NCBI GenBank assembly: GCA_964605235.1
Contig: CAZSBB010000004.1
Coordinates: forward strand, 1 to 64,000
Length of the DNA: 64,000 nt
From: CAZSBB01 sp964605235
GTDB taxonomy: Bacteria; Planctomycetota; Phycisphaerae; Phycisphaerales; Phycisphaeraceae
Direction: 5' to 3'
Of the stretch, positions 1-8,817 are shown in pieces. Position 1 is the stretch's first letter; every line of letters starts with the position of its first letter. Under the pieces are notes generated by a model. That model saw nothing but the letters and a program-made list of their open reading frames with translations. It was not told the origin of the DNA and did no database searches. A program made the translations under genes and the position numbers.

Positions 1-81
1 CCGTCCAAGGCCGGAACCACCATTATCGCAGCCCCCCGGGTTTTTGGGCAGACCCCTTTGGCCCCCAGCCGGTTCATGGCG

Positions 82-111
82 TTGGCGTTCGCCTCCCGGT
101 TCGCCTACACT
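82..111 (+). promoter_or_regulatory. Putative sigma-70-type promoter of citrate synthase
   Basis: A TTGGCG (82-87) and a TACACT (106-111) hexamer are separated by 18 bp, about 38 bp upstream of the citrate synthase start. Seen by eye only; the GC-rich background makes chance matches possible. The rest of 1-148 shows no gene. Confidence 0.35.
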
Positions 112-148
112 GGCAAGGCTGACATCTCATTCACCCCGTAATCCTGTG

Positions 149-1450
149 ATGCCCATGACCACCACCCTCTCGGAAACCGCCAAAATCGACCTGAACGGGA
201 AATCGCTTGACGTGCCGGTGATCGTGGGCACGGAAAACGAACACGCCATTGACATCGCCGCCCTCCGCGCCAAAACGGGGTACATCACCCTCGACCCGGG
301 TTTTGGCAACACCGGCGCCTGCCAGTCCGGCATCACCTTCATCGATGGTGAAAAGGGCATCCTGCGCTACCGCGGTTACCCCATCGAACAACTCGCCCGC
401 CACAGCACCTTCGTCGAAACCGCCTGGCTGCTGATCTGGGGCAGCCTGCCCAGCAAAGAACAGTTGGCGCGCTTCCGCAATCTGCTGACCCAACATGAGA
501 TGCTCCACGAGGGTCTCTACAACCACTACGACGGCTTCCCCAACTCCGGCCATCCCATGGCGATCCTCTCGGCGATGATCAACGCCCTGAGCTGCTATCA
601 CCCCGACGCCATGTTCATGGAGGACGAGAAGACCTTTGAATCCGCCGCCGCCCGGTTGATGAGCAAGGTCCGCACCATCGCCGCCGCCGCCTACAAAACC
701 AGCCGGGGCGAGCCGATCATCTATCCCAAGCCGCATCTGAGCTACTGCGCCAATTTCCTGCACATGATGTTCAGCCGACCCTACGCCGAGATCGATCCCG
801 ATCCCGATCTGGTGCAGGCGCTCAACCTCATCCTGATCCTCCATGCCGATCACGAGCAGAACTGCTCCACCAGCACGGTGCGCATGGTCGCCTCCAGCGG
901 GGCGAACCTGTTTGCCAGTTGCGCCGCCGGCGTGTGCGCCCTGTGGGGTCCGCTCCATGGCGGAGCGAATGTGGCGGTGCTGGACATGCTCCAGGAGATC
1001 ACCGACAAGAAGATTCCGCTGCCCGAGTTTGTCGCCCGCGTCAAGCGCAAAGAAACCAAGCTGATGGGTTTCGGGCATCGGGTGTACAAGAGCTTCGACC
1101 CCCGGGCCGCCATCCTCAAGGACGCCGCCGACAAGGTGCTCGCCAAGCTGGGCATTCATGACCCGCTGCTGGACCTGGCGCGCCAGCTTGAAGAAGTGGC
1201 GCTGCAGGACAGCTACTTCAAGGACCGCAACCTGTATCCCAACGTCGACTTCTACAGCGGCATCATCATGCGCGCCATGGGCATCCCGGTGAACATGTTC
1301 ACCGTCATGTTCGCCATCGGCCGGCTGCCCGGGTGGATGGCGCACTGGAAGGAAGTCCACGACGACCCGACCGCCCGCATTAATCGCCCGCGTCAGATTT
1401 ACACCGGTGCGACCACCCGCGATTACGTGCCGATGGATCAACGCCGGTAA
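149..1450 (+). CDS. gltA: Citrate synthase
   Basis: Condenses acetyl-CoA with oxaloacetate to citrate, the entry step of the TCA cycle, in the cytoplasm. The 433-residue protein is the length of the bacterial type II (hexameric) enzymes and carries their signatures: HADHEQNCSTSTVRM in the middle, the GPLHGGAN segment with a catalytic histidine, and GFGHRVYKSFDPRA with the second histidine and substrate-binding arginine. The reading frame extends upstream to about 44, but that part lacks similarity, so ATG 149 (or ATG 155) is preferred. No strong Shine-Dalgarno precedes either. A hairpin terminator follows at 1489. Neighbours are unrelated, so it is probably monocistronic. Confidence 0.95.
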   Translation: MPMTTTLSETAKIDLNGKSLDVPVIVGTENEHAIDIAALRAKTGYITLDPGFGNTGACQSGITFIDGEKGILRYRGYPIEQLARHSTFVETAWLLIWGSLPSKEQLARFRNLLTQHEMLHEGLYNHYDGFPNSGHPMAILSAMINALSCYHPDAMFMEDEKTFESAAARLMSKVRTIAAAAYKTSRGEPIIYPKPHLSYCANFLHMMFSRPYAEIDPDPDLVQALNLILILHADHEQNCSTSTVRMVASSGANLFASCAAGVCALWGPLHGGANVAVLDMLQEITDKKIPLPEFVARVKRKETKLMGFGHRVYKSFDPRAAILKDAADKVLAKLGIHDPLLDLARQLEEVALQDSYFKDRNLYPNVDFYSGIIMRAMGIPVNMFTVMFAIGRLPGWMAHWKEVHDDPTARINRPRQIYTGATTRDYVPMDQRR

Positions 1451-1488
1451 TCCCACCCCGGGACCGACACTTACCAATATCAACAGCA

Positions 1489-1525
1489 CCACCTGCCGTC
1501 GCCCCCGATGGCAGGTGGCTGTGTT
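1489..1525 (+). terminator. Intrinsic terminator of citrate synthase
   Basis: CCACCTGCC (1489-1497) pairs perfectly with GGCAGGTGG (1510-1518) across a 12-nt loop, followed by the T-rich run TGTGTTTT. It lies 39 bp after the stop codon and would also lie between the convergent gltA and SDR genes. Confidence 0.7.
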
Positions 1526-1587
1526 TTGGGTTCGACCGCTGCGTGTATTGGGCGTGTCGCCAGTCTCCCGGTGCTGTGATCGTCAGC

Positions 1588-2403
1588 TCACGCCGGGGCG
1601 TGCCAGCCGGCATCCACCCAGAGCTGCCCGCTGACTGCCGGGTTGCGGATCATGAAGCAGATCGCCCGCGCGATTTCCGCCGGCTCGATCAAGCGCCCCA
1701 GTTGCGTGTGCGGCAAAATGTTCGCGTCAAGAAACTCCGCCCCCAGCTTGCGCACCATCGGCGTATCCGTGAACCCCGGATGCACCACCCCGCAGCGGAT
1801 GCCGTGGTACATCGCTTCCTTGGTCAGCGTCGCCGCCACGCCCGTCAACGCCGCTTTGGTCGCGGCATAGGCGATCTGCCCCTTGTTGCCCTGCGCGGAA
1901 ACGGAGCCGATGAAAATGACCGTCCCCTGCACGCCTTCGGTTGGCTGCCATTTGCCGCGTTGTTGCTGCGCCCGCTTCTGCGCCAGGCGGGCGACCAGTT
2001 CCAGGGCCCAGTAGGTCGGCGCGGTCAGGTTGACCTCGAGCACCAGCCGGAACGTTTCCTCCGCATAAATGCTGGGGGCGCCGGTCTGCTTGTCTACCTT
2101 CACCGCCAGCCCATCGCGGGTGATGCCTGCCGCGGGCACCAGCACCGTGGGCACGCCGTGGTCGCGGGAAAGCGTGTCGAATACTTCGCGCCGAAAATCG
2201 CTGCGGGTGACATCGCCGCGAAAGGTCGGCGTCTGCACCGTGGGCTGCACCGCGCGCACCGCCTGGGTCGCAGCTTCCAGCGCGTCGCTCTGGTCAACCA
2301 GCGCCACCACCGCCGCCCCCTGCCGCGCCAGTTCCTGCGCGGTCGCCAAGCCGATGCCACTGGCGCCGCCGGTGACGATGGCGATCTGTTTGGTCAGTTC
2401 CAT
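1588..2403 (-). CDS. SDR-family NAD(P)-dependent oxidoreductase (FabG-like)
   Basis: A 271-residue short-chain dehydrogenase/reductase. The dinucleotide-binding TGGASGIG motif is at residues 11-18, and the catalytic Ser-Tyr-Lys triad is visible in FIGSVSAQGNKGQIAYAATKAA around residues 145-165. The C-terminal region RLIEPAEIARAICFMIRNP and the closing VDAGW fit classical SDRs. Substrate cannot be read from sequence: it could be a 3-oxoacyl-ACP reductase or a sugar/polyol dehydrogenase. A 20-residue insertion before the triad (AQKRAQQQRGKWQPTEG) is unusual. It is convergent with gltA and has no partner genes on its strand. Confidence 0.88.
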   Translation of the reverse strand: MELTKQIAIVTGGASGIGLATAQELARQGAAVVALVDQSDALEAATQAVRAVQPTVQTPTFRGDVTRSDFRREVFDTLSRDHGVPTVLVPAAGITRDGLAVKVDKQTGAPSIYAEETFRLVLEVNLTAPTYWALELVARLAQKRAQQQRGKWQPTEGVQGTVIFIGSVSAQGNKGQIAYAATKAALTGVAATLTKEAMYHGIRCGVVHPGFTDTPMVRKLGAEFLDANILPHTQLGRLIEPAEIARAICFMIRNPAVSGQLWVDAGWHAPA

Positions 2404-2521
2404 GGGTCAGCCTCCAATCCAGAAATACCTCTGCCCAGCGTCTCTTGTATCCGATTCCCGTCAGTCCGGCTGAGCGGGAATATGCTGGGCAGGATGGAAT
2501 CCTGACGATACACTTGCTGTC

Positions 2522-2716
2522 ATGCCGCCGCTTCTCCAGACCAACCCCTATCTCCGTGATCCGCAGCAGCGTCTGGCGATGCTGGTGAAAAATGCGCTGG
2601 ATTCCAGTGCATTCGAGGGCGCACGCGGATTGAAGCCGACTGCTGCTCAAGCCCGCGCGCTGGCATCTACCGCACGCATCAAAGCTTCGGCAAAGAAGCC
2701 CGCCAAAGCCTCGTAA
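2522..2716 (+). CDS. Small protein with Fic-inhibition motif (candidate antitoxin)
   Basis: A 64-residue basic protein. Residues 28-33 read SSAFEG, matching the Fic inhibitory-helix motif [S/T]xxxE[G/N], in which the glutamate blocks the ATP-binding site of Fic enzymes. The N-terminal TNPYLRDPQQR segment resembles small proteins that accompany Fic genes. The C-terminus is Lys/Ala-rich. The gene converges on, and overlaps by 70 nt, the 3' end of the Fic gene at 2647-3324. Function as its antitoxin is inference from the motif and position; no clear ribosome-binding site is seen. Confidence 0.6.
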   Translation: MPPLLQTNPYLRDPQQRLAMLVKNALDSSAFEGARGLKPTAAQARALASTARIKASAKKPAKAS

Positions 2717-3324
2717 TTTCGCTCATATCCTGCCTTGACTGCCTGGAGATTCAGTCGACCTCGCTGCCGACTACCTCTGCCGCGTAAGCCATAATCCGGC
2801 ACCGGCAGCCATGCTTGCAGCGCCATCAAGTCCGCCAGCCATCGCGCCAACCGACCATTGCCGTCACAGAAGGGATGTATCAGCAGCAGCTCGGCATGCA
2901 CGCGCGCCAACTTGTCGGCAACCCGGGCAATGCGCGTCGGTTCATCCTTGCCCTGCACCTGACAGGGCGTATGCCGCCGCAATCCACCTGCCGACAGCCG
3001 CCGCATGTTCTGTGCTGTCCGCATGGCTGGCGGCCAACGGAAATCACCTTTGGCGACTTCAACGGTGCGGTACTGGCCCGCCCACGGGTAAATCCCGCCG
3101 AGCCAGCGTCGGTGCATGGTGCAGATCAGCTTGGCGGTGAACCGTGTCGTGGCGGTGATTAGGCCCAGGTATTCCTGCTGCGCCGCCAGCAACGCCGAAT
3201 ATTCCAGTTGATCCATAACGTGTGGGCGCGTGACCTGCAGCCGATTGCGCAGGACCCGACCCCCGGACCCCGGCTCATATACCGGCTTCGTCGCGTGCCT
3301 GGTGCGATAGCGGCTGATGGTCAT
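2647..3324 (-). CDS. Fic/DOC family protein, putative AMP-transferase
   Basis: A 225-residue Fic-domain protein. The catalytic loop HPFCDGNGRLAR (residues 150-161) is a perfect HPFx[D/E]GNGRxxR match, so the active-site His, acidic metal ligand and phosphate-binding Gly/Arg are all present. The IYPWAGQYRT segment at residues 78-87 forms part of the family's target-binding flap. Fic enzymes mostly transfer AMP from ATP to Ser/Thr/Tyr of target proteins. No inhibitory [S/T]xxxE[G/N] motif is obvious inside the protein, which would make it a class I Fic needing a separate antitoxin. The convergent small gene at 2522 carries such a motif. The gene ends the strand run 23 bp downstream of nothing but accA's 3' end. 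Confidence 0.9.
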   Translation of the reverse strand: MTISRYRTRHATKPVYEPGSGGRVLRNRLQVTRPHVMDQLEYSALLAAQQEYLGLITATTRFTAKLICTMHRRWLGGIYPWAGQYRTVEVAKGDFRWPPAMRTAQNMRRLSAGGLRRHTPCQVQGKDEPTRIARVADKLARVHAELLLIHPFCDGNGRLARWLADLMALQAWLPVPDYGLRGRGSRQRGRLNLQAVKAGYERNYEALAGFFAEALMRAVDASARA

Positions 3325-3347
3325 TGGGTGGACCAGTTCGTGCCGAC

Positions 3348-4340
3348 TTATCCAGCCACATCCAGCTCAATGTACTTGCCCAGTTGTCGCAGACGCTCGT
3401 AGCGTTTGTTGACCAGGTTGTGAATCTTGTAGCGCTTCAGGTCGCGCAGGGCCTGGGTGATCCACTTCTCCAGCCGCTCGCTGGCGACGGCGGGGTTGCG
3501 GTGGGCGCCGCCGAGCGGTTCCTCGATCACGTCGTCGATGATGCCGTTGGCGAGATTGTCCACGGCGGTGAGCTTCATCGCCTCGGCGGCTTTGTCCGAG
3601 GCGTCGGCGGATTTCCAGAGAATCGATGAGCAGCCCTCGGGACTGATCACGCTGTACCACGCGTACTGCATCATGGCGACCTTGTCCGCCACTGCCAGCC
3701 CCAGCGCCCCGCCGGACCCGCCTTCGCCGATGATGACGGTGACGATCGGCACCTTCAGCCGGCTCATCTCCAGCATGTTCACCGCGATGGCTTCCGCCTG
3801 CCCGCGCTCCTCGGCGCCGATGCCCGGATACGCCCCCGGGGTGTCCACCAAGGTGACGATCGGCAGTCCGAATTTTTCCGCGAGCTTCATCTTCAGCAGC
3901 GCCTTGCGGTAGCCCTCGGGGTTCGCCATGCCGAAGTTCGCTTTGACCCGTTCCTTGACGTCCTTGCCCTTGTTGTGGGCGACGACCAGACATTTGTACG
4001 GGCCAATGCGCCCGAAGCCGCACAGTATGGCGCGGTCATCACCGAAGCGCCGGTCGCCGTGCAGTTCGCAGAAATCCTTGACGAACGCCCGCAGGTGGTC
4101 GGGGCCCTGCGGGCGGCCGGGGTGGCGGGAAATCTTCACCACATTCCACGCCGAGAGCTTGCTGTAGATTTTCTTGAGCATCGACGTGTGGTTCTGCCGC
4201 AGCTTGCGCAGGTCGGCGGCGAGGTTCACGCCGGCTTCGTCGGCATGGGCTTCGATCTCGCGGATCTGCCGCTCCAGTTGCACCAGGGGCGCTTCGAAAT
4301 CCAGTTCGTAGGTGCCGGTGTATGCACTGCTGCTGCTCAT
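3348..4340 (-). CDS. accA: Acetyl-CoA carboxylase carboxyltransferase subunit alpha
   Basis: The alpha subunit of the carboxyltransferase that moves CO2 from carboxybiotin to acetyl-CoA to give malonyl-CoA for fatty-acid synthesis. At 330 residues it is full length. Family signatures are RHPGRPQGPDHLRAFVKDF, GMANPEGYRKA, the LVDTPGAYPGIGAEERGQAEAIA segment and the oxyanion-forming GEGGSGGALGLAVADKV loop. The start MSSSSAYTG (4340) is chosen over one ten codons upstream because similarity begins there. It is divergent from tyrA across a 71-bp spacer. AccB, AccC and AccD are not in the window. Confidence 0.94.
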   Translation of the reverse strand: MSSSSAYTGTYELDFEAPLVQLERQIREIEAHADEAGVNLAADLRKLRQNHTSMLKKIYSKLSAWNVVKISRHPGRPQGPDHLRAFVKDFCELHGDRRFGDDRAILCGFGRIGPYKCLVVAHNKGKDVKERVKANFGMANPEGYRKALLKMKLAEKFGLPIVTLVDTPGAYPGIGAEERGQAEAIAVNMLEMSRLKVPIVTVIIGEGGSGGALGLAVADKVAMMQYAWYSVISPEGCSSILWKSADASDKAAEAMKLTAVDNLANGIIDDVIEEPLGGAHRNPAVASERLEKWITQALRDLKRYKIHNLVNKRYERLRQLGKYIELDVAG

Positions 4341-4411
4341 GCGGGATGCTCCAGTCGCCGACAGACCCAAGCGCCTGCCGGGGACGCGATAAAACTGCTA
4401 TTGTAACGCCC

Positions 4412-5356
4412 ATGCACGCAGGTTCGCAGGGAACATCCACCCCAGCCGCCGACGACGCGCAGCCCGCCTGGGAAAACGTCGTCGTCATCGGCCCGGGACT
4501 CATCGGCGGCAGCTTCGGCCAGGCGCTGCGCACCGCGAAGCTGGCGCGGCGCGTGGTCGGCGTTTCCCGCCGCCAGCAGACCCTTGACACCGCCCAGCAG
4601 CGCGGCTGCATCGACGCCGGCACCACCGATCTGGTCGCCGCCTGCCGCGCTGCCGACCTCATCCTCGTCGCCCCGCCGCTGAGCATGTTCGACCAGGTCT
4701 TCGCCGACATCGCCCGATCGGGCAACACGCAGGCGCTGCTCACCGACGCCGGCTCCACCAAGCTCAGCGTGATCGCCAGCGCTCAGACGCATCTGCTCCC
4801 GGCCCAGTTGTCGCATTTCGTGCCGGCGCATCCCATGGCGGGCAGTGAGAAACAGGGACCGGAGGCCGCCCAGCCGCAGCTTTTCCGCGGACGTCCGTGC
4901 GTGTTGTGTCCGTTGCCGCAGACCGATGAAGCCGCGCTGCAGCGCATCGCTGACCTCTGGCTGGCGCTGGGCATGCATCTGCTGCGCATGACCGCCGATG
5001 AGCACGACGCCAAAAGCGCGGTCATCAGTCACCTGCCGCACCTGGCGTCGGTGATGCTCACGGAAGTCGCCCGCGAACTGGGCGGCACCGAGATCGCCTC
5101 CACCGGCTTCCGCGACACCACCCGCCTGGCGTCGAGCAATCCCACCATCCGCGCCGACATCCTCGCCTGCAACCGCGACGCGGTGCTGCGCACGCTTGAC
5201 GCCCTGGAGGCCCGGCTGTACGCCTGGCGCGCCGCCGTCGCCACCGACGACCGCGCCCAGCAACTGCGCCTGCTGGAGAACGCCCAGACCTTCCGCGACC
5301 AGTGGGTAGCCCAATTCGTGCAACGCGAAGGCGGGGAATCCGCGGAACAGCGGTGA
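4412..5356 (+). CDS. tyrA: Prephenate/arogenate dehydrogenase
   Basis: Oxidative decarboxylation of prephenate (or arogenate) in tyrosine biosynthesis. The 314-residue protein has an N-terminal Rossmann NAD(P) site GPGLIGGSFGQAL, the catalytic-region HPMAGSEKQGPEAA, and the helical C-terminal domain with SHLPHLASVML and the TGFRDTTRLASSNP segment of TyrA proteins. There is no chorismate mutase or ACT domain, so it is the monofunctional, feedback-domain-free type. Start ATG 4412 lies just before the first conserved region. A terminator-like hairpin follows at 5371. Confidence 0.92.
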   Translation: MHAGSQGTSTPAADDAQPAWENVVVIGPGLIGGSFGQALRTAKLARRVVGVSRRQQTLDTAQQRGCIDAGTTDLVAACRAADLILVAPPLSMFDQVFADIARSGNTQALLTDAGSTKLSVIASAQTHLLPAQLSHFVPAHPMAGSEKQGPEAAQPQLFRGRPCVLCPLPQTDEAALQRIADLWLALGMHLLRMTADEHDAKSAVISHLPHLASVMLTEVARELGGTEIASTGFRDTTRLASSNPTIRADILACNRDAVLRTLDALEARLYAWRAAVATDDRAQQLRLLENAQTFRDQWVAQFVQREGGESAEQR

Positions 5357-5370
5357 CCTTCCCGGCAGAC

Positions 5371-5398
5371 GGTCAGCCAATAAAAACGGCTGACCTTT
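5371..5398 (+). terminator. Terminator-like hairpin after tyrA
   Basis: GGTCAGCC (5371-5378) and GGCTGACC (5388-5395) form a perfect 8-bp stem with an A-rich loop, followed by TTT, 15 bp after the tyrA stop. The T tract is short, so termination strength is uncertain. Confidence 0.5.
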
Positions 5399-5506
5399 GC
5401 GAGTCAGCCGGTCGGACCGTGGTCACCAGCGGCAAACGAAATGCAGCGGTGCAACCGGTGGCAAGCCGTGGCATCCTCGCAGTGCAGCGCTGCGTGGCCA
5501 TCAGCT

Positions 5507-6601
5507 TCACTGATACCGCCCCACCGTCCGCGCCACTTCATATGCCGCCAGCACGTTTTCCGTGGGCGAGTTGTCCTGCAGCGAGTGGGTGGGGGCGAAG
5601 CAGTAGCCGCCGCCGGGCATCATGATTTGGAGCGTCTGGGTGCAGTTGTCGATCACGTCCTGCACGCTGCCGGTGGCGATGGGGCCGGCGGTGCTGATGC
5701 AGCCGTGGAACGCCAGGCGGTCGCCGAAGCGTTGCTTTAAATAGGCTGGCGCCATGTTCACCGCTTCCGGCTGGAGCGTGTCGACCATGTTGACGCCCAT
5801 CTCGATGAAGTCATCGTACGCCCAACTGCTTGAGCCGCAGGTGTGGACCATGACCGGGAGGCCATATGACTTGGCGAGGTCGATCAGTTTCTGATGCAGC
5901 GGTCGAATATGCTTGCGGTACAGTTCAAGGCTGATGGTCGGGGCGATTTGCGTGCCCAGATCTTCGCCCATTTTCAGGTAGTCGATGCGGCCCTCCCCGG
6001 CTTCAAGTGAACGCTCCAGAATGCCCAACCAGATGTCGGTGCGCCGTTTCGCCAGCAGCAGTCCCGCCGGGTCGTCGGTGATGAGGTCCACCAGGGTCTG
6101 TTCCATGCCGCGGAGGAAGCCGTTGCCATTGATGATGTCGCCCACGCCGGCGCCGCCCACCTGCAAAGCCGTGGCGGGATTGCTGCGACAGAGCCGGCGA
6201 ATCACCTCGTAATCGAAATCATCAGGTGAAGGCATGGGCCAGGCGGCGACTTCTTCCTCCGTGGCATGCTCCAGGGGGAACTCGCAGAAGTCCCAGTAGT
6301 AGCCGGAGGCATGTTCGATTTTAACTCGGCGGACGCCCCAGTCATCGACCTTGATGCCGCGCTCGGGGATGTCCTGATGCAGCCGCGGCCCGACATACGG
6401 CGCCCACGCCAGACGGAAGTCGACGCCCAGCGCCTGGAACAGGCCTTCGGCATCATCGGCCGCCAAGCCGAAGTGCGCTTTAAGCCGCTGGTCGATGCCG
6501 GGGTTGGCGCCATAATCAATGGGCACGCGATCCGGTTGCTGACGGGCAAAGGCGCAACGCACCCGTTCCCGGCTGGTCATGGTGGTGGTGGACATGGACA
6601 A
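5507..6601 (-). CDS. Uroporphyrinogen decarboxylase-family protein
   Basis: A 364-residue member of the URO-D superfamily. The fold is indicated by RVRCAFARQQPDRVPIDYG at the N-terminus, KMGEDLGTQ, VMVHTCGSS and GVNMVDTLQPEAVNM in the barrel, and FHGCISTAGPIATGSVQDV and GGGYCFAPTHSLQDNSPTENVLAAYE at the end. The HTCG and HGC cysteines and histidines fit the metal-binding methyltransferase branch (MtaA/MtbA-like) better than true heme-pathway HemE. Many such proteins in planctomycetes are encoded with sugar catabolic genes and have no assigned substrate. Here it lies 319 bp downstream of a DapA-family gene on the same strand, so it may or may not belong to the GntR-headed operon. Confidence 0.85.
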   Translation of the reverse strand: MSMSTTTMTSRERVRCAFARQQPDRVPIDYGANPGIDQRLKAHFGLAADDAEGLFQALGVDFRLAWAPYVGPRLHQDIPERGIKVDDWGVRRVKIEHASGYYWDFCEFPLEHATEEEVAAWPMPSPDDFDYEVIRRLCRSNPATALQVGGAGVGDIINGNGFLRGMEQTLVDLITDDPAGLLLAKRRTDIWLGILERSLEAGEGRIDYLKMGEDLGTQIAPTISLELYRKHIRPLHQKLIDLAKSYGLPVMVHTCGSSSWAYDDFIEMGVNMVDTLQPEAVNMAPAYLKQRFGDRLAFHGCISTAGPIATGSVQDVIDNCTQTLQIMMPGGGYCFAPTHSLQDNSPTENVLAAYEVARTVGRYQ

Positions 6602-6773
6602 AGCTCCCCTGGCGCGCGACGCCGGCCGGGCGGGAACGGCGTGTGTTTCAGTATGGAAATGCTAAAGCGCGGTCTGTCGCGCGTCGATGGAGCCAGCCCT
6701 GAAAACATGGACATCCGCGCCAGCCTCTGCGCGGCAGTGACATATGTCCGCCCATATTCCTGCAAATACAGGT

Positions 6774-6808
6774 CTCTCACAGAGACACGGAGACACGGAG
6801 ACACGGAG
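6774..6808. repeat. Family A CACRGAG repeat, single arm with tandem 8-mers
   Basis: CTCTCACAGAG followed by three tandem GACACGGA-type octamers. It is the half-site of the palindromic family A seen at seven other places in the window. Apart from it, the 319-bp gap 6602-6920 holds nothing recognisable. Confidence 0.7.
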
Positions 6809-6920
6809 AAAAGCACTGGATGATGGATGGGTGGATTGACGGGTGGACATCTTGCGACCGGTTCAACGTCCGGCACGCTGCGTCGGTTCATCATGCTCAG
6901 CGTGGCAAGCGGACTTCGCG

Positions 6921-7856
6921 TCAGGATGCCGGCAGCAGCGTGGGCGTGTGCTGCTGACACCACTGGCGCATGCGGGCGAATTCCTCCGCGCTGGCGGAAA
7001 CATGCGGCTTCTGGCAACGCAAGCCCACCTGCCCGCCGCCGAGCACACGCATCATGCGGTCCAATGCGGAGTCCATCAGGCCTTCAGATTTGATCAGTGG
7101 GATCAGGTATTCGTGGAGCAATTTGGCGATAGGCGCCTGCATCTGCTTAGCCTGGTCGAGACGGCCCGCGACGACATGCTGATAGTAGGTGACGATGTAG
7201 CGCGGGTTCAGGCCGGTGACGGAGCAGTAGCCGCCGCGGCCGCCGAGGGGAAGGCGTTCGACGAAGTCATTATCGCCGCCGAAGATCGCCAGGTCAGTCT
7301 GCGTGGTCATGGCTTTGAGGGTGTCGAGATCGCAGCCGGTGTCCTTGGTGCCGATGAGCGTAGGCACGCGCTGGGCCGCCTGCGCGAGTTCGCTGGGGGT
7401 CAGTTTGCGTTTGGCGCGGCCGGTCTGATACAGCACCAAAGGCACGTCGCCGGCGGTCTGGGCGATGTCCGCCAGGAAGTCGATCGCTTCCACCGGGCGC
7501 AGTTCCAGCCAGAACGGCAGCGCCAGCTGGATGGCGTCGGCATGACAGCGCAGCGCCACGCGCACGCGCTGCCGGACCACGCGCGTGCTCAGCGCGGTGC
7601 AGCCGATCTGCACGGGAAAACCCAGTGCGTGTGCTTCTTCACAGGTGATGGCGGTGATGCGTGCGAAGGTGGCGTCATCCTGCGCGTAGAACTCGCCGGT
7701 GGTGCCGCCGGTGTACAGCCCATCCATGCCGGTGTTCGCGTAGCTGCGAATCTCCTGACGATAGCGGGTTTCGTCGAGTTCATCGTTGTCGGTCCACGGG
7801 GTCAGCAAGGCGTGCCACACGCCGCGCAGCGTCTGACGAGTCAGTCGTTCGGTCAT
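6921..7856 (-). CDS. DapA/NanA-family lyase or synthase
   Basis: A 311-residue class I aldolase-type (beta/alpha)8 protein. The GGTTGEF motif (residues 44-50) binds the pyruvate carboxylate, the Schiff-base lysine lies in LIGTKDTG, and the catalytic tyrosine is in LVLYQTGRA. Such proteins either condense pyruvate with an aldehyde or split/dehydrate 2-keto-3-deoxy sugar acids. The precise substrate is not readable. Its place in an operon with a sialidase-like protein, an amidohydrolase and a GntR/FCD regulator argues for sugar-acid catabolism rather than lysine biosynthesis. Start MTERLTRQ (7856) is chosen; an upstream frame extension has no family similarity. Confidence 0.85.
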   Translation of the reverse strand: MTERLTRQTLRGVWHALLTPWTDNDELDETRYRQEIRSYANTGMDGLYTGGTTGEFYAQDDATFARITAITCEEAHALGFPVQIGCTALSTRVVRQRVRVALRCHADAIQLALPFWLELRPVEAIDFLADIAQTAGDVPLVLYQTGRAKRKLTPSELAQAAQRVPTLIGTKDTGCDLDTLKAMTTQTDLAIFGGDNDFVERLPLGGRGGYCSVTGLNPRYIVTYYQHVVAGRLDQAKQMQAPIAKLLHEYLIPLIKSEGLMDSALDRMMRVLGGGQVGLRCQKPHVSASAEEFARMRQWCQQHTPTLLPAS

Positions 7857-7915
7857 GGAAGGATCCTGTGCTTCAATGGTTGATTGGTTGATTGGCAGCG
7901 GAAAACGATGACGGC

Positions 7916-8761
7916 TCACGGTTGCCAGGCGGGTTGCACGCTGGCGGGCAAGCGATCGAGTCCCAGCAGTTCGACGGCGTTGTCGCGGAGGATGCGGCGT
8001 TTCTGGGCGTCGGTCAATTCCGCCTGATCGATGCGGGCGCGCTGCATGGACGCGCTGTACAGGGGCGTGTCGGTGCCATACAGCACGCGCTCGACGCCCA
8101 GTTCACTCACCGCCCATTCGATCAGGTTGGGAAAGATGCTCTTGACGCTGGAGGTGTCGGCCAGCACATTGCCATGCCGCGCCGCCGCTGCCGCCCGCAC
8201 CTGCAAGGTCGTGTCCCCGCCGGGGCCGTGGCCGATGTGCGCCAGAATCAGTTTCATCTCGGGCACCGCATCAGCAAAGGGCAGATAGTCGGCCGGCAGG
8301 CTCCACAGGTCGCCGCTGTGCGCCAGCACCACCGCCTGGTGCTTGCCCGCGAACTCGCAGAGTTTGCCGCCGTGGCGCGCGATGGGATACACATGCTCCT
8401 CGGGATGAATCTTGATGCCCACGCAATGCGGCGCTTGGAGCATGTCGCGCGCCTGCGGGTAGGTGTCGGGCGTGGTGGGATCGACCACCACCCATTGCAG
8501 CAGGCTGGGTGTGCGCTGGGCGACGGCGAAGGCTTCCTCGTTGCCCGCCACGGGATCGCCGCCTCCGCGCGGGAACAACGCCAGTAAGGGCGAAGCGACC
8601 GTCCATTGCGTGCGTGCGTTGGTCGCCCGGCGCACCACTTCCGCCGCGTCGGCGGTCAGCATCCGATCATGCAAGGGCAAACGCTGGGGCCAACTGTGAC
8701 AGACGCCATAGTGGGCATGCACGTCCACCGCGGGATAACGGGTGATGTCCGGCTGACTCAT
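7916..8761 (-). CDS. Amidohydrolase 2-family metal-dependent hydrolase
   Basis: A 281-residue amidohydrolase-superfamily TIM barrel. The metal-binding DVHAHYG motif is at residues 13-19, further ligands are likely in GIKIHPEEH and VVLAHSGD, the LILAHIGHG strand follows, and the general-base aspartate is in RVLYGTDTP near residue 235. Relatives include lactonases and decarboxylases of the 2-pyrone-4,6-dicarboxylate type and uncharacterised sugar lactonases. It starts 59 nt before the DapA-family gene and 56 nt after the sialidase-like gene, in one transcriptional run. The reaction is unknown; hydrolysis of a lactone feeding the lyase would be consistent. Confidence 0.83.
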   Translation of the reverse strand: MSQPDITRYPAVDVHAHYGVCHSWPQRLPLHDRMLTADAAEVVRRATNARTQWTVASPLLALFPRGGGDPVAGNEEAFAVAQRTPSLLQWVVVDPTTPDTYPQARDMLQAPHCVGIKIHPEEHVYPIARHGGKLCEFAGKHQAVVLAHSGDLWSLPADYLPFADAVPEMKLILAHIGHGPGGDTTLQVRAAAAARHGNVLADTSSVKSIFPNLIEWAVSELGVERVLYGTDTPLYSASMQRARIDQAELTDAQKRRILRDNAVELLGLDRLPASVQPAWQP

Positions 8762-8817
8762 GGGAGGATTTCCAGAAACGCACGCAACCCAGGCAAACGC
8801 TCAGACCGCATTGACCT

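Noticed and set aside
131..1492. Minus-strand frame opposite citrate synthase
   Set aside because: Shadow of gltA, which is full length with all catalytic motifs.
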